Source: JBDKJS01 sp039806065
GTDB taxonomy: Bacteria > Bacteroidota > Bacteroidia > AKYH767-A > 2013-40CM-41-45
Direction of reading: 5' to 3'
NCBI GenBank assembly: GCA_039806065.1
Contig: JBDKJS010000226.1
Coordinates: forward strand, 1 to 10,623
Length of the DNA: 10,623 nucleotides
This document shows, piece after piece, positions 1-6,748 of the stretch. Every line of letters begins with the position of its first letter. The stretch's first letter is position 1. A model generated the notes under the pieces. It saw only the letters and a program-made list of their open reading frames with translations, had not been told where the DNA came from and made no database searches. Both the position numbers and the translations under genes were made by a program.

Positions 1-42
1 ACAAAGAAATTTAGCTTTCAACTGTTTTAAAAAAAATAAAAA

Positions 43-76
43 AAAGGCTGCCAACTTTGAAGAAGACAGCCACTTT
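43..76 (-). terminator. Probable intrinsic terminator of the PKD-repeat gene
   Basis: Just past the stop of the large minus-strand gene there is a GC-rich stem, GGCTG (46-50) pairing with CAGCC (67-71). An AAA/TTT extension (43-45 with 74-76) continues it across a two-base bulge. On the minus strand the hairpin runs straight into a long T-rich tract (rich in A on the plus strand, about 29-45). The 16-nt loop and short stem make it weaker than the terminator near 10400, but its position and the T tract fit rho-independent termination. Inferred, not proven. Confidence 0.5.
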
Positions 77-99
77 AATGGGGTGGTGGATGAATAAAA

Positions 100-3000
100 C
101 TATTGCTCCCTTATTAGCTTAATAAAACCATGATATTTATTTTTACGTGTGTTGAGCACATAATAGTAAGTGCCATCTGATGCATCATTGCCATCGGTAT
201 CCTTACCATTCCATCTAAATTGTGAATCATTTGTTTCATAGATAATTCTTCCCCAACGATTGTAAATTTTAAAATAAAAATCTTGGCCAGGGCAGAGACC
301 TTCCATATAGTAATTGTCGTTTTTATTATCACCATTAGGGGTAAATACATTCGGAATCACTAAACCGCTTTCGCAAGGAATGTAAAGGACTAAAATGCTA
401 TCAATCGTACGGCAGCCTTGGTTGTTAAATGCTTCAACGTAATAGTAATTAGAATCGCGAAGTGCTTCATTGACTTGCACCACTACTATAGAATCATTGG
501 TTGGGGCAATGAGTCCTGATGGCGACCAGTTATAAGTAAAAGGAGGTCCCCCACCAGGGCTTAGATCTGTTACTACTGCATAGAGTGTATCAAGCTGTCC
601 ATCAGTAAGTGTAATGGAAGCTTCGGTAATGTCAACGTCAAGCACGGTTTGCACTGTTACATCACCAGTGATGTTAGTGGCAGGTGAGAAGCAAAGCTGG
701 CCCGTAACCGGCAATACAAAACCTAGAAGGAAGCTGGGAGTGAATGATCCATCCAAGGTATATTGATGAGAAAGAATGGTGTCGGCAGTTGGTGAAATAA
801 TGGTTCCATCACCAAACTCCCAAGCATACACACCATTACCACCCAAGGTAGTTCCTACAAAATTAACAGTTAGTGGATTGCACCCGTCAGTAGGTGTAAA
901 GCTAAATGAGCCAATAGGTCCAGGCACAGTTACAATGCTATCTTGAGTAAGGGTATCAGTACATCCGGCCAGATTGGTAACGATTAATTGAACTGCATAG
1001 TTACCAGAGGTGGTATAGGTATTTTGTGGATTTTGTTGGATACTAAAGCCGTTACCTAAATTCCACTGCCAACTAGCAATTGGAATGATTCCTGAAGTGA
1101 GGTCTTGGAAATTGGCACTGGTAACTACTCGATTATTGATACAGTCATCGCTGGTTGAAACGCTGAATGCAGCTGTAGGATTTTCTACAGATACATTTCT
1201 GGTAATGGTGGTATCACATCCATTGATATCCACTAAGGTTAAACTTACTGGATAAACACCATTGGCAAGGTAACTATGATTTATACTGTTAGAGGAGGTG
1301 GTGTCAATGGTGCCATCTCCAAAATTCCAAATGTAACTTAAGTTGAGCCCTGTGCTAGCAGCAGCATTAAACAGTAGTTGATCTAATTGGCATGCTATAG
1401 TATCGGCAATAAAGGAAGGATTAGGAAAGGTTGCTCTGATATAATTTTGTTTGATTACAGATTTAGCGCAACCATTAGAATCAACCACGGTAAGTGTAAC
1501 GGTGAAAATTCCTGGATTGGTGTAAGTATGACTTACGTTTGGTGTGTTTACTATTTGCGTATTTCCATCTCCAAAGTTCCATGAATAAGAAGCAATGCCT
1601 GCTCCTTCTGTGAGGGAAGTGTCGGTGAAGGTAACTATCAAATCGGCACAGCCATCAACCACATTTGCAATAAAACCTGGAGTGGGTCCAAGTACATGAA
1701 TGGAATCAACTTTTACTAATTGATCAACACAACCATTCAAATCAGTGATGGTGTGGGTTACCGTATAAAAACCAGGGAGTGCATAAGTGTGCGAAGGATT
1801 TTGTAAAATGCTATTTGGTGTGCCATCGCCAAAATCCCATCCGAATGAAATGGCATCTTGACTAGCATCGGTGAAGTTAACCGTGAGTGGATAGCAACCC
1901 GTTTTGGGAAGCATATTAAAAAATGCGATTGGTTCTGCTATGATTAATTGTTGGGTAACACTATCCAAACAGCCAGTGGTAAAATTGTAAGCAATCAAGG
2001 TTACAAACATAGGCCCACGTACACTATAGATATGTGTAGGGTTGGTATTGTTAGTGCTATCAATGGTGCCATCGCCAAATTTCCATACCACACTATCAGC
2101 CCCTTTGCTGTTGTCATCAAAAATTACTTCAAAATAATTAGCGCAACTTTGAGTAAAAGTAAATTCTGCTTTTGGAGGAAGTACTTTTATAAGATCGTTA
2201 ATGATTAATGTATCAGCGCAACCGAAACTTCTAACAATAAGTGTGATGGTAAAAAGCCCAGTATCGGCAAATTGATGTGAGGGGTTTTGTTGAGTAGAAG
2301 TGCCACCATCGCCAAAATCCCAGAACCAAGAAGTGGTGCTATCCACAGGAGTACTGAGGTCTGTAAAATTTACTGATTCTATGCGGCATACGGTATCTTC
2401 ACTCCAGCTGAAATTAGCATTCGGTTTATTTCCAACTCTTATGTGCAAAGGTTTTACCAACGTATCGGTACAACCAGTGCTGGTAGTAACTATTAGTGTA
2501 ACATCAAATGCCCCTGTAGCGGTGTAAGTATGGTTGGTATTTACAGTGGTGGTATTGGCATTATTACCATCTCCAAAAATCCATTGATAGTTTACAATGG
2601 GATCTGGAGAAGTGCTTATGCTATTAAAATTCACGGTAAGAGGTGCACATCCACTATCTGGAGATTCAATAAAATTGGCTATTGGAGGATTTACATTAAT
2701 GTAATCATTTCTAAGCAAGGTATCTTTACATCCATTAGCATCAGTAACTATTAATTGCACATCGTATAAACCGGTAGCGGTATAGGGATGAGCTGGATTT
2801 TGTGTGGTATCTGTTCCTCCATCGCCAAAGGTCCATACCCATGCAGTGATATTGCTGGTGGAAGCATCCGTAAAATCCACTATAAAAGGGTTGTTGCACC
2901 CGTTTAAAGTATCGGCACTGAATGCAGCAACTGGCTGGGGATGCACTGTAATGGTTTGGAAAATAGTGTCGGCACACCCATTGGCAGTAGCTATTAATCT

Positions 3001-4011
3001 AACATTGTAAGTACCGGGAGCAGTGAAATAATGTGTAGGATTGGGTAAGGTTGAAGTGTTGAAAGCCCCTGAGGTGGGATCGTCAAAGTTCCAAAATCTG
3101 GAAGCAGAAACCGGAGAGGTGGTTTCTTGAAATGCCAGTGTTTGGCCAAAACATATGGAAGTATCAACATTCATTCCGGCAGTGGTACTGCGGATAATCA
3201 CTGTACGAGTAGTAGTATCAGAACATCCACTAGCTTGCGCAATAAGTGTAACTATGTATACACCCGTATCATTATAAGTATGAGCAGGAGAGGTTAAGGA
3301 GCTGGTATTTCCATCACCAAAATTCCAAGCATATGACGAAGGATTGCCAGTACTTGTATTGTTAAAAGTGAAAGAGGCGGGAGCACTGCAAGCACTTAAG
3401 GGAGTTTGGCTAAATATGGCAGCAGGTCCAGGCACCACTGTAATGGAAGAACTTGCAGTAGCATTGCATCCATTGGCATCAGTAATTACCAAACTTACTG
3501 GAAAAGTTTGTGCAAAAAGATATTCATGAGTTGCAATTGCGCCACTGGTGGTATCTACGGTTCCATCTCCAAAAGTCCATCTGTACTTTACTATAGCACC
3601 CGATCCTTGTGTAGAGGTACTGGTAAAGGTAACATTGGCACCCACACACACGCTTGGGCTGCTGATGGAAAATGATGCAGTAGGATTAGCAAACACATTG
3701 ATGTAATTGGTTTTGGTTTCCACATCGGCACCACCATTAATTGTAAGTGTAACGGTATATTGGCCAGGTAGTGAATAAGTGGCACTTGGATTTTGAAGAT
3801 TAGAAGTGTTGCCATTACCAAAATTCCAAAGATAACTGGTAGCTCCAGTGCTTTGATCTTGGAAGCTAACTATTAAAGGAGAGCATCCAGAAATTGGTGA
3901 TCCTGAAAAATTAGCATTCTGGGCATTGGTGAAATTGAAAAATGTACAAATAAATAAACTTACAAATAAGAAATGTTTCTTCATTGGTTTGAGCATTAAA
4001 GATTTAGTCAT
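100..4011 (-). CDS. Exported multi-PKD-repeat surface protein with T9SS type B (CHU_C) sorting domain
   Basis: This 1303-residue protein is predicted to leave the cell through Sec and then the type IX secretion system. A basic N-region and hydrophobic core end near FTNAQ at residue 31, which looks like a signal peptide. Met10 (MKKHFLF, nt 3984) is a likelier true start than Met1, because the signal peptide begins there cleanly. Thirteen PKD modules follow (about residues 32-1122), each carrying a variant of W-x-FGDG, then NPxHxY and a TVTLxV strand. A further beta-rich, SprB/PKD-like segment spans about 1125-1212. The C-terminus (1219-1303) starts PNVFTPNGDNKND and contains YNRWGRIIYE and W-N-G-K-D-x-D-G, diagnostic of the CHU_C/gliding-motility family of type B T9SS signals. 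No enzymatic domain is visible. An adhesive or structural surface role is inferred from the architecture; the exact partner is unknown. A terminator lies downstream and a promoter-like site upstream. Confidence 0.93.
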   Translation of the reverse strand: MTKSLMLKPMKKHFLFVSLFICTFFNFTNAQNANFSGSPISGCSPLIVSFQDQSTGATSYLWNFGNGNTSNLQNPSATYSLPGQYTVTLTINGGADVETKTNYINVFANPTASFSISSPSVCVGANVTFTSTSTQGSGAIVKYRWTFGDGTVDTTSGAIATHEYLFAQTFPVSLVITDANGCNATASSSITVVPGPAAIFSQTPLSACSAPASFTFNNTSTGNPSSYAWNFGDGNTSSLTSPAHTYNDTGVYIVTLIAQASGCSDTTTRTVIIRSTTAGMNVDTSICFGQTLAFQETTSPVSASRFWNFDDPTSGAFNTSTLPNPTHYFTAPGTYNVRLIATANGCADTIFQTITVHPQPVAAFSADTLNGCNNPFIVDFTDASTSNITAWVWTFGDGGTDTTQNPAHPYTATGLYDVQLIVTDANGCKDTLLRNDYINVNPPIANFIESPDSGCAPLTVNFNSISTSPDPIVNYQWIFGDGNNANTTTVNTNHTYTATGAFDVTLIVTTSTGCTDTLVKPLHIRVGNKPNANFSWSEDTVCRIESVNFTDLSTPVDSTTSWFWDFGDGGTSTQQNPSHQFADTGLFTITLIVRSFGCADTLIINDLIKVLPPKAEFTFTQSCANYFEVIFDDNSKGADSVVWKFGDGTIDSTNNTNPTHIYSVRGPMFVTLIAYNFTTGCLDSVTQQLIIAEPIAFFNMLPKTGCYPLTVNFTDASQDAISFGWDFGDGTPNSILQNPSHTYALPGFYTVTHTITDLNGCVDQLVKVDSIHVLGPTPGFIANVVDGCADLIVTFTDTSLTEGAGIASYSWNFGDGNTQIVNTPNVSHTYTNPGIFTVTLTVVDSNGCAKSVIKQNYIRATFPNPSFIADTIACQLDQLLFNAAASTGLNLSYIWNFGDGTIDTTSSNSINHSYLANGVYPVSLTLVDINGCDTTITRNVSVENPTAAFSVSTSDDCINNRVVTSANFQDLTSGIIPIASWQWNLGNGFSIQQNPQNTYTTSGNYAVQLIVTNLAGCTDTLTQDSIVTVPGPIGSFSFTPTDGCNPLTVNFVGTTLGGNGVYAWEFGDGTIISPTADTILSHQYTLDGSFTPSFLLGFVLPVTGQLCFSPATNITGDVTVQTVLDVDITEASITLTDGQLDTLYAVVTDLSPGGGPPFTYNWSPSGLIAPTNDSIVVVQVNEALRDSNYYYVEAFNNQGCRTIDSILVLYIPCESGLVIPNVFTPNGDNKNDNYYMEGLCPGQDFYFKIYNRWGRIIYETNDSQFRWNGKDTDGNDASDGTYYYVLNTRKNKYHGFIKLIREQ
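103..357 (-). other. T9SS type B C-terminal sorting domain (CHU_C family) coding segment
   Basis: Codes for residues 1219-1303. Visible landmarks are VFTPNGDNKND, YFKIYNRWGRIIYE, WNGKDTDGNDASDGTYYYV and the closing GFIKLIREQ. This order (FTPNGDGxND, then a YNRWG strand, WdGk and DGtYyY) is the known signature of the gliding-motility C-terminal domain of type B T9SS cargo, found across Bacteroidota. It predicts passage across the outer membrane followed by surface attachment or release. Confidence 0.9.
646..3918 (-). repeat. Tandem array of 13 PKD domains (protein-level repeat)
   Basis: The repeats are about 76-93 residues each, starting near residues 32, 108, 194, 276, 358, 442, 527, 611, 694, 776, 861, 943 and 1030 of the protein. 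The core W-x-FGDG is intact in repeats 2, 3, 5-11 and 13. It is FGNG in repeat 1, FDDP in repeat 4 and LGNG in repeat 12. Most repeats carry two cysteines, one near the start (type xGCxPLxVxF) and one near the end (type NGCxDT). The units are clearly diverged at the sequence level, so this is an old repeat array rather than a fresh expansion. PKD domains are Ig-like beta-sandwiches typical of extracellular proteins. Confidence 0.92.
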
Positions 4012-4195
4012 GTTACAACAGTTTTTGCGTCTACCTACAAAGATGGCTATTACAAGCCAATGGCAATTATTCCTTCTATATAGTTATTCACAATTAATGG
4101 CTAATTTACAATTTTTTTAACTAGTTTGCCTTGCGCTGTGGAAAGATTGAATAAGAAATGAGTAAATTTACCGTTCAAAATTTGTAATAATTACT
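4012..4195. promoter_or_regulatory. Divergent intergenic region between the PKD-repeat gene and tpiA
   Basis: This 184-bp AT-rich spacer lies between two genes transcribed away from each other, so it must hold the start signals of both. A promoter-like pair for the minus-strand gene is recorded separately. For tpiA the best candidates are only partial: TAAATTTA at 4163-4170 and AAAATTTG at 4177-4184, neither with a TTG at the usual 17-23 nt upstream. No Shine-Dalgarno-like purine run is obvious before the tpiA ATG, as is usual in this phylum. I see no riboswitch fold, small gene or strong inverted repeat here. Confidence 0.55.
4038..4066 (-). promoter_or_regulatory. Candidate Bacteroidota-type promoter for the PKD-repeat gene
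   Basis: Reading the minus strand, a TTG (4064-4066) is followed after 18 nt by CATCTTTG (4038-4045). That matches seven of eight positions of the TAnnTTTG -7 element, and the spacing fits the known TTG/TAnnTTTG arrangement. The box lies 26 nt ahead of the Met1 codon and 53 nt ahead of Met10, both acceptable leader lengths. The sequence is AT-rich, so a chance match is possible. Confidence 0.4.
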
Positions 4196-4966
4196 ATGAC
4201 GCGAACAAAATATGTGGCAGGAAATTGGAAGATGAATTTAACCAAGCCAGAGGCTGTGAAATTATTTACGCAGGTAATAGAAGAGATGTTCAGAGTAACC
4301 CATACCAAGGTCATTGTAGCAGCTCCGTTTGTTTATCTAGACATATTAAACAATTTGATCAATGATCAAGGGCTACAACTAAGTGCTCAAAACGTTGCCA
4401 CATCTGGCTTTGGCGCTTTCACTGGCGAGGTGAGTGCACCCATGTTGTATTCTTTAGGATTAAAATATTGTATAATTGGACATAGTGAAAGGCGGCAATT
4501 TTTTGGTGACACCAATGAGGTTATAAAGTCCAAAGTTGATCAAACTATTGAGGTTGGGATGCAGCCTGTTTTTTGCTGCGGTGAAACCTTGGATCAACGA
4601 GAATCAGGCGAACACTTTAGTACAGTTAAATTTCAATTACAGTCAGGTTTGTTTCATTTGTCGGAAGAGGCGATTTCAAAAGTAATTATTGCTTATGAAC
4701 CAGTATGGGCTATAGGAACAGGTAAAACTGCAAGTGCGCTACAAGCTCAGGAAATGCATCAAATGATTAGGACTACCGTGAGTGAAAAATACACATCAGC
4801 AGTAGCGTCAAACATTGCCATCCTATATGGTGGTAGTGTGAATGCGGGTAATGCCAAGGCATTATTTCAAGAGCCAGATATTGACGGGGCTTTAGTAGGT
4901 GGTGCCTCACTTAAGGCCGATGAATTTGCTAAAATCATCCATGCCATGGAAGATTTATTCCAATAA
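4196..4966 (+). CDS. tpiA: Triosephosphate isomerase
   Basis: Interconverts dihydroxyacetone phosphate and glyceraldehyde 3-phosphate in glycolysis and gluconeogenesis; cytosolic and normally dimeric. The 256-residue length is standard. The family signatures are intact: GNWKMN at 9-14 with substrate-binding Lys12, IIGHSERR at 93-100 with the electrophilic His96, AYEPVWAIGTGKTA at 166-179 with catalytic base Glu168 and the loop-6 lid (169-177), and the phosphate-gripping YGGSV (211-215) and GGAS (235-238) loops. The start is supported because GNWKMN falls at the usual distance from the N-terminus. It is the only plus-strand gene here and stands alone, diverging from the PKD gene and ending 9 nt from the stop of a convergent rhomboid gene. 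No clear promoter or terminator was recognised. Nothing about it is odd. Confidence 0.98.
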   Translation: MTRTKYVAGNWKMNLTKPEAVKLFTQVIEEMFRVTHTKVIVAAPFVYLDILNNLINDQGLQLSAQNVATSGFGAFTGEVSAPMLYSLGLKYCIIGHSERRQFFGDTNEVIKSKVDQTIEVGMQPVFCCGETLDQRESGEHFSTVKFQLQSGLFHLSEEAISKVIIAYEPVWAIGTGKTASALQAQEMHQMIRTTVSEKYTSAVASNIAILYGGSVNAGNAKALFQEPDIDGALVGGASLKADEFAKIIHAMEDLFQ

Positions 4967-4975
4967 TTGGGCAGG

Positions 4976-5851
4976 TTATTTTTTCTTGCTGTACCTAAAT
5001 AAAAAAGTTTTTTCTGCATCAGAAAGAGAGCCATACCCTGACTTTGATAGCTTATCAAGAATGGCATCTAATTGATCCTGTTCTGATTGTTTCCGTTGGT
5101 TAAACTGCTCATCATTTCTAGGTGAATATGCGTCATTAAAATTAACTTTCATTTTTGTTTTCTTAGAAGAAAAAAAAGCTTTATTAAAGTTTAACCATTT
5201 ACTTAAGTCTATTCCTTTTTTCATACTGGCGATGAATAAATAGCCCATGGCAGCACCTCCAAGATGTGCAAAATGAGCTACATTGTCATTGCTGCTAAGG
5301 TAGAGCACATCAATAAGAATAGTAAGGAGTGCCACATACTTTAGCCTGATTGGGAAAATAAACAAAATCACTTCCTGTTCAGGCATGAGGGCTGCTGCTG
5401 CAATCAAAAGAGCCATGGCCGAAGCCGATGCTCCAAGCACGGGCGGAAAATTATTGTTGACAATATAAAGAGGGATCGCATTTTCAGCAATAAGTTGAAA
5501 GACCCCACCAGCAATGCCACCCAGTAAGTATAGGGCCAATACTTTTTTTTCACCAAGAATAGATAGCAAAAATTTACCCATGAAAAATAAGTAAAGCATA
5601 TTGAACAATAAATGAAAGAACGCTTTATGCGAGAACATATAGGTAACAATGGTCCATGGGCGCCTGATAAATATTGGCAAATAGGTGGGCATTACAAATA
5701 AATTAGTTATAAAATTATTTGCACTAGGTTCGCTCATGGTAAGCGTGGCGATGAGTCCTGATAAAAAAAGCAAGGCAAATACAAACAAATTGACAGCAAT
5801 CAATTTCTGTACTATATCCATTGTTCGCCAATTGAAACTGAAATTATTCAT
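4976..5851 (-). CDS. Rhomboid family intramembrane serine protease with soluble C-terminal tail
   Basis: A predicted inner-membrane protease of 291 residues that cleaves transmembrane substrates within the bilayer. About six membrane segments are visible (roughly 16-38, 76-98, 103-123, 137-155, 160-183, 191-211). Active-site landmarks are all present: His80 and Asn84 in HLLFN (oxyanion region), nucleophile Ser142 in GASAS, and general base His196 in AHLGG. The residue after the serine is Ala rather than the more common Gly of GxSG. After the membrane core a charged cytosolic tail (213-291) ends in a compact motif, LDAILDKLSKSGYGSLSDAE, which I recall from other Bacteroidota rhomboids (Pfam DUF6576, from memory). 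It is the last gene of the mutL-rhomboid-rhomboid run, 29 nt after the preceding rhomboid gene. Substrates cannot be inferred. Confidence 0.93.
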   Translation of the reverse strand: MNNFSFNWRTMDIVQKLIAVNLFVFALLFLSGLIATLTMSEPSANNFITNLFVMPTYLPIFIRRPWTIVTYMFSHKAFFHLLFNMLYLFFMGKFLLSILGEKKVLALYLLGGIAGGVFQLIAENAIPLYIVNNNFPPVLGASASAMALLIAAAALMPEQEVILFIFPIRLKYVALLTILIDVLYLSSNDNVAHFAHLGGAAMGYLFIASMKKGIDLSKWLNFNKAFFSSKKTKMKVNFNDAYSPRNDEQFNQRKQSEQDQLDAILDKLSKSGYGSLSDAEKTFLFRYSKKK

Positions 5852-5880
5852 AATTGCATTTATGATGGAAGGTAAAACTA

Positions 5881-6738
5881 CTAATAATCGTAGGGTTTAA
5901 AAAAATTGCCTGTTTTCTTTCTCCAAAACAACATCAATATCAACCCTGTAATAAACCCTCCAAGGTGAGCAAAATGAGCCACATTGTCGCCAGGTATATT
6001 GGCAACACCACTGAATAGTTCTATTACTCCATATAGAATCACAAAATATTTAGCTTTTATTGGAATGGCAAAATACAAGTACACAATAGAATTAGGGAAG
6101 AGCATGCCGAAGGCTAACAACAAGCCAAACAATGATCCCGAAGCACCTACCACAACAGGAGCATTCAGCGCAAGTTCTTTGATGGTGGCCATTTCGGTGG
6201 CAGCAAAGCTCATTGCTTCCATAGGATTCGTTTCAATTTTATGATTATATCCTTCTATAAATGATGAAAGTTGCTGGCGCATTTCGGGGCTGTAAAAGGT
6301 TTTAAAAGTTTCGCTTTTAAGTAGGCTATGTAATTTTTCAGGTGTAGGTTGCTGAATGAAATCATTAAAACCAGCTAAAATGGGTTGAAGTTCTACATGC
6401 ACGATAGCATAATGTAGTGCCGCGGCACCTAGCCCAGTGACCAAATAATAAATAAGGAATTTTTTACTTCCTAAATAGTTCTCTACCGCGGTGCCAAACA
6501 TCCACACGCCCAACATATTAAAAAAAAGATGCATAAAATTACCATGCATAAACATGTAAGTGATCAGCTGAAACGGTCTAAAATCAGTGGCAGCAAAATA
6601 GTGTAGTCCAAGTATATCGGAAAGCACTATTCCCTTGTTTGAAAGTAAGGCGTCAGCAAGAAAAAAAATACCGTTAATGATTAGTAAGTTTTTGGTCACT
6701 ACGGGCATCATGCTAAAACTATTTGACTGGTTCATCAT
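5881..6738 (-). CDS. Rhomboid family intramembrane serine protease with large loop insertion
   Basis: Second predicted rhomboid protease, 285 residues, encoded directly after mutL (10-nt gap) and before the other rhomboid. The catalytic set is complete: His70 and Asn74 in HLFFN, nucleophile Ser200 in GASGS, and His258 in AHLGG. Membrane segments fall near 17-33, 65-83, 91-114, 194-214, 216-243 and 253-272. Between the third and fourth segments lies a hydrophilic, helix-like insertion of about 78 residues (115-192) that the neighbouring paralogue lacks. There is no C-terminal soluble domain; the protein ends soon after the last helix (KKTGNFFKPYDY). Two adjacent ATG codons open the gene (6738 and 6735) and either could be used. 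The two rhomboids share DNVAHFAHLGG exactly but are otherwise quite different, so they are old paralogues, not a recent duplication. Confidence 0.93.
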   Translation of the reverse strand: MMNQSNSFSMMPVVTKNLLIINGIFFLADALLSNKGIVLSDILGLHYFAATDFRPFQLITYMFMHGNFMHLFFNMLGVWMFGTAVENYLGSKKFLIYYLVTGLGAAALHYAIVHVELQPILAGFNDFIQQPTPEKLHSLLKSETFKTFYSPEMRQQLSSFIEGYNHKIETNPMEAMSFAATEMATIKELALNAPVVVGASGSLFGLLLAFGMLFPNSIVYLYFAIPIKAKYFVILYGVIELFSGVANIPGDNVAHFAHLGGFITGLILMLFWRKKTGNFFKPYDY

Positions 6739-6748
6739 AATTAATCAA

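Noticed and set aside
114..3821. Several open frames of 60-90 codons on both strands inside the PKD-repeat gene
   Set aside because: They are low-complexity readings of the repeated coding sequence in other frames, with no recognisable domain, and they overlap an unmistakable long gene.
3926..4120. Plus-strand open frame of 64 codons spanning the PKD gene start and the divergent spacer
   Set aside because: Much of it is antisense to the signal-peptide region of the PKD gene, it shows no known motif, and it covers the place where promoters are expected.
4163..4184. TAAATTTA and AAAATTTG as a tpiA promoter -7 element
   Set aside because: Both are one mismatch from TAnnTTTG, but neither has a TTG at the expected distance, so a specific promoter call is not supported.
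4962..4984. Possible terminator between the convergent tpiA and rhomboid genes (AATAA, 9-nt loop, TTATT, then T4 on the plus strand)
   Set aside because: The stem is only five A-T pairs with no GC, and it overlaps both stop codons. It is too weak to call in AT-rich sequence.
4976..6738. Recent tandem duplication of a rhomboid gene
   Set aside because: Outside the active-site motifs the two proteins differ in loops, tails and most residues; they are old paralogues.
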